Part shown: positions 58,452 through 64,000 of the stretch, in pieces
How the letters are laid out: each line of letters opens with the position of its first letter
Position numbering within the stretch: position 1 is the first letter of the stretch
From: Actinomycetota bacterium
GTDB lineage: Bacteria > Actinomycetota > Thermoleophilia > RBG-16-64-13
Length of the DNA stretch: 64,000 nucleotides
Direction of reading: 5' to 3'
Assembly: GCA_016278725.1 (NCBI GenBank)
Contig: JADQBG010000012.1
Coordinates: forward strand, 1 to 64,000
Made by a program: the position numbers and the translations under genes
Notes under the pieces: generated by a model
What the model was told of the DNA's origin: nothing
Databases searched by the model: none
Seen by the model: the letters and a program-made list of their open reading frames with translations, nothing else

Positions 58452-61043
58452 CTAGCGGACGACCAAGTTTACCAGCTTGCCCGGGACCACGATCTCCTTG
58501 ACGATCGCCTTGCCCTCCAGGTGACGCTGCACCCCGGGCAGTTCCTTCGCCGCGGCCAGGATCTCGTCCTTGCCCGCCTCGGCGGGCACCTCGGCGCGGT
58601 CCCGCACCTTGCCGTTGATCTGCACCGCGATCTCCACGGTGTCGTGCTCCAGGAAGCGCTCGTCGGCTTCGAGCCAGGGCTCTTCCCAGATGCGCTCCCG
58701 GCCCAGGAGGCCCCAGAGTTCGGCGCACATATGGGGGGCGAAAGGCTCGAGCAGGCGGATCAGGGACTCGAGAGACTCGATCAGCACCCGCCGGCCGGTC
58801 TCGGTGGCCGCGAGGCCCGCGCCGTCACCCTTGGCCGCGGAGATCTCGTTGTTGAGTTCCATGATGGCGGCGAGGGCGGTGTTGAAGTGGAAGCGCCCGA
58901 CGATATCTCCGGTCACCTTTTCAATGACCTGGTTGGTCTTGACCAGAAGCGCCCGCTCATCGGCGGTGAGGGCTTCGGGTTCGGGCAGCGGACCGGCGGA
59001 GAAGGTGGTGCCCGCCAGCGGCGTTCCGAACCAACCCGCCTCGATCGCTTCGGTCACCTGGCGCCAGACTCGCTGCAGGAAGCGATGAATCCCTTCGATT
59101 CCCTGGTCACTCCACTCGACGTCGCTCTCGGCGGGGCCCATGAAGAGCACGTAGGCGCGCAGCGCATCGGCGCCGTACCGGGGCACGTACTCGTCCGGGC
59201 TGACCACGTTGCCCTTGGACTTGGACATCTTGGCGCCCTTGTAATAGATCATCCCCTGGGTGAAGAGGTTGCGGAAGGGCTCCTCGAAATCGACCAGCCC
59301 CAGATCGTAGAGCACCTTGGTGAAGAACCGCGCGTACATCAGATGGAGAATCGCGTGCTCGACCCCGCCGATGTACTGATCGACCGGCAACCAGTAGTTG
59401 GCGGCCTCCCGGTCCCAGGCGACGTCGTCGCGCCAAGGCGACACGTAGCGCAGGTAATACCAGGAGGAGTCCACGAAGGTGTCCATGGTGTCGGTCTCCC
59501 GGCGGGCCGTCTCGCTGCCGCAACGGGGGCAGGCGGTGCTCACCCAATCCTCGGCCGCAGCCAACGGCGAACGGCCTTTGGGCGCGTAGTCGCTGATCTC
59601 GGGCAGAAGCACCGGCAGCTCTTGCGCCGGCACGGGCACCTCGCCGCAGGTCTCGCAGTAGACGATGGGGATGGGCGCGCCCCAGTAGCGCTGCCGCGAC
59701 ACCAGCCAGTCCCGCAGCTTGTAGTTGACGGCGAAATCGGCTTTGCCCTGCTCCTTGAGCCACTGGGTGACCTTCTCGATGCCCTCTTCCTTGGAGAGAC
59801 CTTCGAAGCCGGGGGAGTTGACCATCCGGCCCTCGCCGGCGTAAGCCTCGGCCATCTCGCCGGCCTGATTCTTTAACTCCTCCGGTGAGGAGATCACCTC
59901 GATGATGGGCAGATCGAACTTCTTCGCGAACTCGAAGTCGCGCTCGTCGTGGGCGGGAACCGCCATGATGGCGCCCGTGCCGTACTCCATCAGCACGTAG
60001 TGGGCGACGTAGATGGGGATGTCCTGCCCGTTGACGGGGTTGACGGCGTAGCGGCCGGTAAAAACCCCGGTCTTCTCCTTCTCGGCGTTCGCCCGCTCGA
60101 ACTGAGGCGTGTTCATCGCCCTGCGCGCGTAGCGCATGACCTCTTCTTGCCGGGGAAGGCCGGCCACCAGGTCCTCGAGCAGCGGATGCTCCGGCGCCAA
60201 GATGAAGAAGGTCGCCCCGAAGAGCGTGTCCGGACGCGTGGTGAAGACGGTCATCTCCTCCGAGCCGCAGAGGTCCTCCACTCCCGGGAACTGCTCGGAG
60301 TTCAGCGGCGCGATCTGGAAGACCACCTCGGCCCCCTGAGAGCGCCCGATCCAGTTGCGCTGCATGGTGATCACCCGTTCGGGCCAGGACTCCAGTTTGT
60401 CGAAGTCCTCGAGCAGGCGCTCGGCATAGTCGGTGATGCGGAAGAACCACTGCTCGAGCTTCTTGGTCTCGACCTCGGTGTCGCAGCGCTCGCAACGCTG
60501 TTCGATCACCTGCTCGTTGGCGAGCACGGTCTGGCAGGAGGGGCACCAGTTCACCGGGGCCGCCTTCTTGTAGGCCAGGCCCTTGTTGTAGAACTGGACG
60601 AACAGCCACTGCGTCCACTTGTAATACTCAGGCCGGCTGGTGGCCAACTCTCGCGTCCAGTCGATGGAAACGCCCAGACGGCGGAGCTGACGGTTGATGG
60701 TGGAGATGGCCCGCTCGGTGAAGGCCGCGGGGTGTTCCCCGGTTTGAATGGCGACGTTCTCGGAGTTCAGACCGAAGGCGTCGTAACCCATGGGATGGAG
60801 CACGCGCTTACCTTGGTGGCGGCGCACTCGGGCGATAACGTCGCCCACGATGTAGTTCTTGACGTGGCCCACGTGGGCGCTGCCCGAGGGATAGGGGAAC
60901 ATCTCGAGGACGTAGGTGGAACTGGCCTCTGTCCCCGGATCGACGCCATCCTGGCTCGGGTTCAGCACCACGAAGGTCTTCTCCCGCTCCCAGACCTCCT
61001 GCCACTTGACCTCGATCTCCTGCGGATCGTACTTCAGCGTCAT
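58452..61043 (-). CDS. leuS: leucyl-tRNA synthetase
   Basis: The 863-aa protein has the class I signature PYPSGSAHVGH, the KMSKS motif (AKMSKSKGNVVSP), CP1 editing residues (TTRPDTLFGATF) and zinc-binding CPSCQTVL and CPRCGSE. It charges tRNA-Leu. A promoter is seen ~70 bp upstream; EamA follows without a gap. Confidence 0.97.
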   Translation of the reverse strand: MTLKYDPQEIEVKWQEVWEREKTFVVLNPSQDGVDPGTEASSTYVLEMFPYPSGSAHVGHVKNYIVGDVIARVRRHQGKRVLHPMGYDAFGLNSENVAIQTGEHPAAFTERAISTINRQLRRLGVSIDWTRELATSRPEYYKWTQWLFVQFYNKGLAYKKAAPVNWCPSCQTVLANEQVIEQRCERCDTEVETKKLEQWFFRITDYAERLLEDFDKLESWPERVITMQRNWIGRSQGAEVVFQIAPLNSEQFPGVEDLCGSEEMTVFTTRPDTLFGATFFILAPEHPLLEDLVAGLPRQEEVMRYARRAMNTPQFERANAEKEKTGVFTGRYAVNPVNGQDIPIYVAHYVLMEYGTGAIMAVPAHDERDFEFAKKFDLPIIEVISSPEELKNQAGEMAEAYAGEGRMVNSPGFEGLSKEEGIEKVTQWLKEQGKADFAVNYKLRDWLVSRQRYWGAPIPIVYCETCGEVPVPAQELPVLLPEISDYAPKGRSPLAAAEDWVSTACPRCGSETARRETDTMDTFVDSSWYYLRYVSPWRDDVAWDREAANYWLPVDQYIGGVEHAILHLMYARFFTKVLYDLGLVDFEEPFRNLFTQGMIYYKGAKMSKSKGNVVSPDEYVPRYGADALRAYVLFMGPAESDVEWSDQGIEGIHRFLQRVWRQVTEAIEAGWFGTPLAGTTFSAGPLPEPEALTADERALLVKTNQVIEKVTGDIVGRFHFNTALAAIMELNNEISAAKGDGAGLAATETGRRVLIESLESLIRLLEPFAPHMCAELWGLLGRERIWEEPWLEADERFLEHDTVEIAVQINGKVRDRAEVPAEAGKDEILAAAKELPGVQRHLEGKAIVKEIVVPGKLVNLVVR

Positions 61044-61111
61044 CCTGGACCTTTCCTCTGTATGGTCATCCCGCCGCGGGCGGGCGGGTAACTCCCCGTG
61101 TCAGACCGGTA

Positions 61112-61140
61112 ATTCTAGTCTGTCGGAAGGACCCGGACAA
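61112..61140 (-). promoter_or_regulatory. leuS promoter
   Basis: The minus strand has TTGTCC (61140-61135), a 17-bp spacer and TAGAAT (61117-61112), about 70 bp before the leuS ATG. The leader is too short for a T-box riboswitch. Confidence 0.55.
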
Positions 61141-61181
61141 ACGCCGGAATTTGGCTCCTCACGGAAGCCGGTTCAGCAGCC

Positions 61182-61259
61182 TCAGCCGCCTCCCCCTCCT
61201 GGCCGGCGCATCGCCCACCCGAAGTAGGCCAGCACCAGAAGCACAACCACGATCTCCAA
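61182..61259 (-). CDS. candidate 25-aa (up to 44-aa) single-helix membrane peptide
   Basis: A TTG at 61259 after GGTGGAG opens a frame EIVVVLLVLAYFGWAMRR ending in five Gly; TTGs at 61301 or 61316 would add a Cys/Gly/Glu-rich N-terminus. A lone transmembrane helix is plausible. The rest of the 450-bp interval (61044-61493) holds only the leuS promoter and the region before mgtC. Confidence 0.3.
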   Translation of the reverse strand: MEIVVVLLVLAYFGWAMRRPGGGGG

Positions 61260-61493
61260 GTCTCCACCTTCCTCTTCACAGTCGCCGCCCCCGCAGAGCA
61301 AATAGCGCTCGGGCAAATACCGGTCGGGGTATGTTAACAGACTTCACCGGGCCCCCGGCGGATCGAGAGGAACCCGGCCGCCCCCAGACCACCCCCGGCC
61401 GCCTCGGGCGCGCGGGCAGGAGAAACCAGATTCCTGGGTAAGGCTTATCCGACGGTTGTCGACCTACTTTGACGATTATGACGGGAGCGCTTC

Positions 61494-62189
61494 GTGACGG
61501 TTGACTGGGAGCTCTTCGGGACCGAAGTCCTGCGTATCGTCGTCGCCCTGATCCTCGGCGGATCGATCGGCCTCGAGCGCGAACTGCGGGAGCGCGCCGC
61601 CGGGTTTCGCACGCACATCCTGGTGGCCGTGGGGGCCGCGGCCTTCACGCTGGCCTCCATCTACGGTTTTCAGTTGACGGCCGAGCAGGCGGCCGAAGGA
61701 CAGACGTACGATCCCTCCCGCGTGGCCGCGCAGATCGTTAGCGGCATCGGTTTCCTCGGGGCGGGGGCAATCATCCGCCACGGCATGTCCGTGCGGGGAC
61801 TCACCACTGCGGCGAGCCTTTGGGCGGTGGCCGCCATCGGCATGCTGAGCGGCGCGGGCATGTACGGACTGGCGACCGCAACCACGCTGCTGGTTCTGGT
61901 CAGCCTCGCCGGGCTCCGCTTCTTGGAGCATCGGATTGCCGGCAGCCGCGGCCAAGGCCGCGTGGATCTACACGTGCGCTTCGCCCAGGAGAAGTACGGC
62001 AACCTCTCCCGGCTGATCGGGGATTTGGATGAGCGGCATGTGACGGTGCTGCGGCTCAACTCGGATCCGGAAGACGCCGACCGGCGGGTGATCCACCTCA
62101 GCCTGCAGCTTCCGGAAAGCCTGGGCCGCAATGAGTTGATGTCCATCATCTCGCAGGATCCGGACACGGTGGAGGTCAGCGCCGACTGA
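61494..62189 (+). CDS. MgtC/SapB-family membrane protein
   Basis: The GTG at 61494, with GGGAG seven bases upstream, gives 231 aa. The family motifs are GGSIGLERELRERAAGFRTHI and VSGIGFLGAGAIIRHG, with LTTAASLWAVAAIGMLSG. Five helices are followed by a ~85-residue ACT-like C-terminal domain. MgtC proteins affect magnesium/phosphate homeostasis and ATP synthase. It stands alone between leuS and uvrB. Confidence 0.9.
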   Translation: MTVDWELFGTEVLRIVVALILGGSIGLERELRERAAGFRTHILVAVGAAAFTLASIYGFQLTAEQAAEGQTYDPSRVAAQIVSGIGFLGAGAIIRHGMSVRGLTTAASLWAVAAIGMLSGAGMYGLATATTLLVLVSLAGLRFLEHRIAGSRGQGRVDLHVRFAQEKYGNLSRLIGDLDERHVTVLRLNSDPEDADRRVIHLSLQLPESLGRNELMSIISQDPDTVEVSAD

Positions 62190-62207
62190 CCGAAGGACGG
62201 CCGGTGG

Positions 62208-64000
<1,793 letters not shown>

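Noticed and set aside
61044-61140. T-box leader for leuS
   Set aside because: The promoter lies about 70 bp before the start, leaving no room for a T-box and terminator.

Overview
The window is 64 kb of high-GC bacterial chromosome with dense coding on both strands and no rRNA genes, tRNA genes, insertion sequences or CRISPR arrays that I can see. Gene content and order point to a deep-branching actinobacterium (Thermoleophilia- or Coriobacteriia-like lineages fit). The evidence is the adjacent pair of WYL regulators (PafB/PafC type), the order leuS ... comEA-comEC-holA-rpsT-lepA-hemW-hrcA-dnaJ, the futalosine (Mqn) route to menaquinone, and GTG starts. This placement is inferred from gene content, not from a computed phylogeny.

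Layout. 1-4.4 kb: the 5' part of an AddB/RecB-like gene diverges from pafB-pafC-holin-like; then a minus-strand RAM protein and a thiazoline-hydrolase-like protein. 4.4-12.6 kb: pilT, an AcuC-type deacetylase, an NlpC/P60 hydrolase, a two-PG-binding-domain amidase, a CapA-like protein and a PAS-PAS-GAF-SpoIIE phosphatase. 12.6-19.3 kb: a minus-strand run of TauE/SafE exporter, DUF1634, ADP-forming acyl-CoA ligase, GyrI-like protein, MidA-like methyltransferase and an aspartase/fumarase. 19.3-20.9 kb: tmRNA with smpB. 21-31.8 kb: rnr, prmA, dnaJ, hrcA, hemW, a 51-aa membrane protein, lepA, two MoaD/ThiS-like proteins and murJ. 31.9-41.8 kb: rpsT, holA, comEC, comEA, an oversized DEAD-box helicase, an alpha/beta hydrolase, yajQ and an M23 peptidase. 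41.8-49.2 kb: an almost gapless run encoding pyruvate dehydrogenase E1alpha-E1beta-E2, MqnB, MqnD and an ABC-F ATPase. 49.2-52.6 kb: a 46-aa zinc-ribbon gene with its own terminator, a YHS-SLOG fusion, alanine racemase and a Phd-PIN toxin-antitoxin module. 52.7-64 kb: AMP-forming acetyl-CoA synthetase, a CoA-transferase fused to a GNAT domain, a ferredoxin behind a CsoR-like palindrome, an EamA transporter, leuS, mgtC and the 3' part of uvrB.

How the genes may work together. Three routes of acetate/acyl-CoA activation occur here (ADP-forming ligase, Acs, CoA-transferase), with pyruvate dehydrogenase supplying acetyl-CoA. A GNAT-fused CoA-transferase next to acs and an AcuC-type deacetylase could form a reversible lysine-acetylation circuit on Acs. 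Cell-envelope genes (amidase, NlpC/P60, M23, murJ, alr) and competence/pilus genes (pilT, comEA, comEC) are also prominent.

The best candidates for something undescribed are the acs/CoA-transferase-GNAT arrangement with a 17-bp dyad inside the putative acs promoter, the CsoR-like operator before the ferredoxin, the tandem MoaD-like proteins without a diglycine tail, the YHS-SLOG fusion, and the zinc-ribbon mini-transcript. I do not see a defence island or a wholly new multi-gene system.
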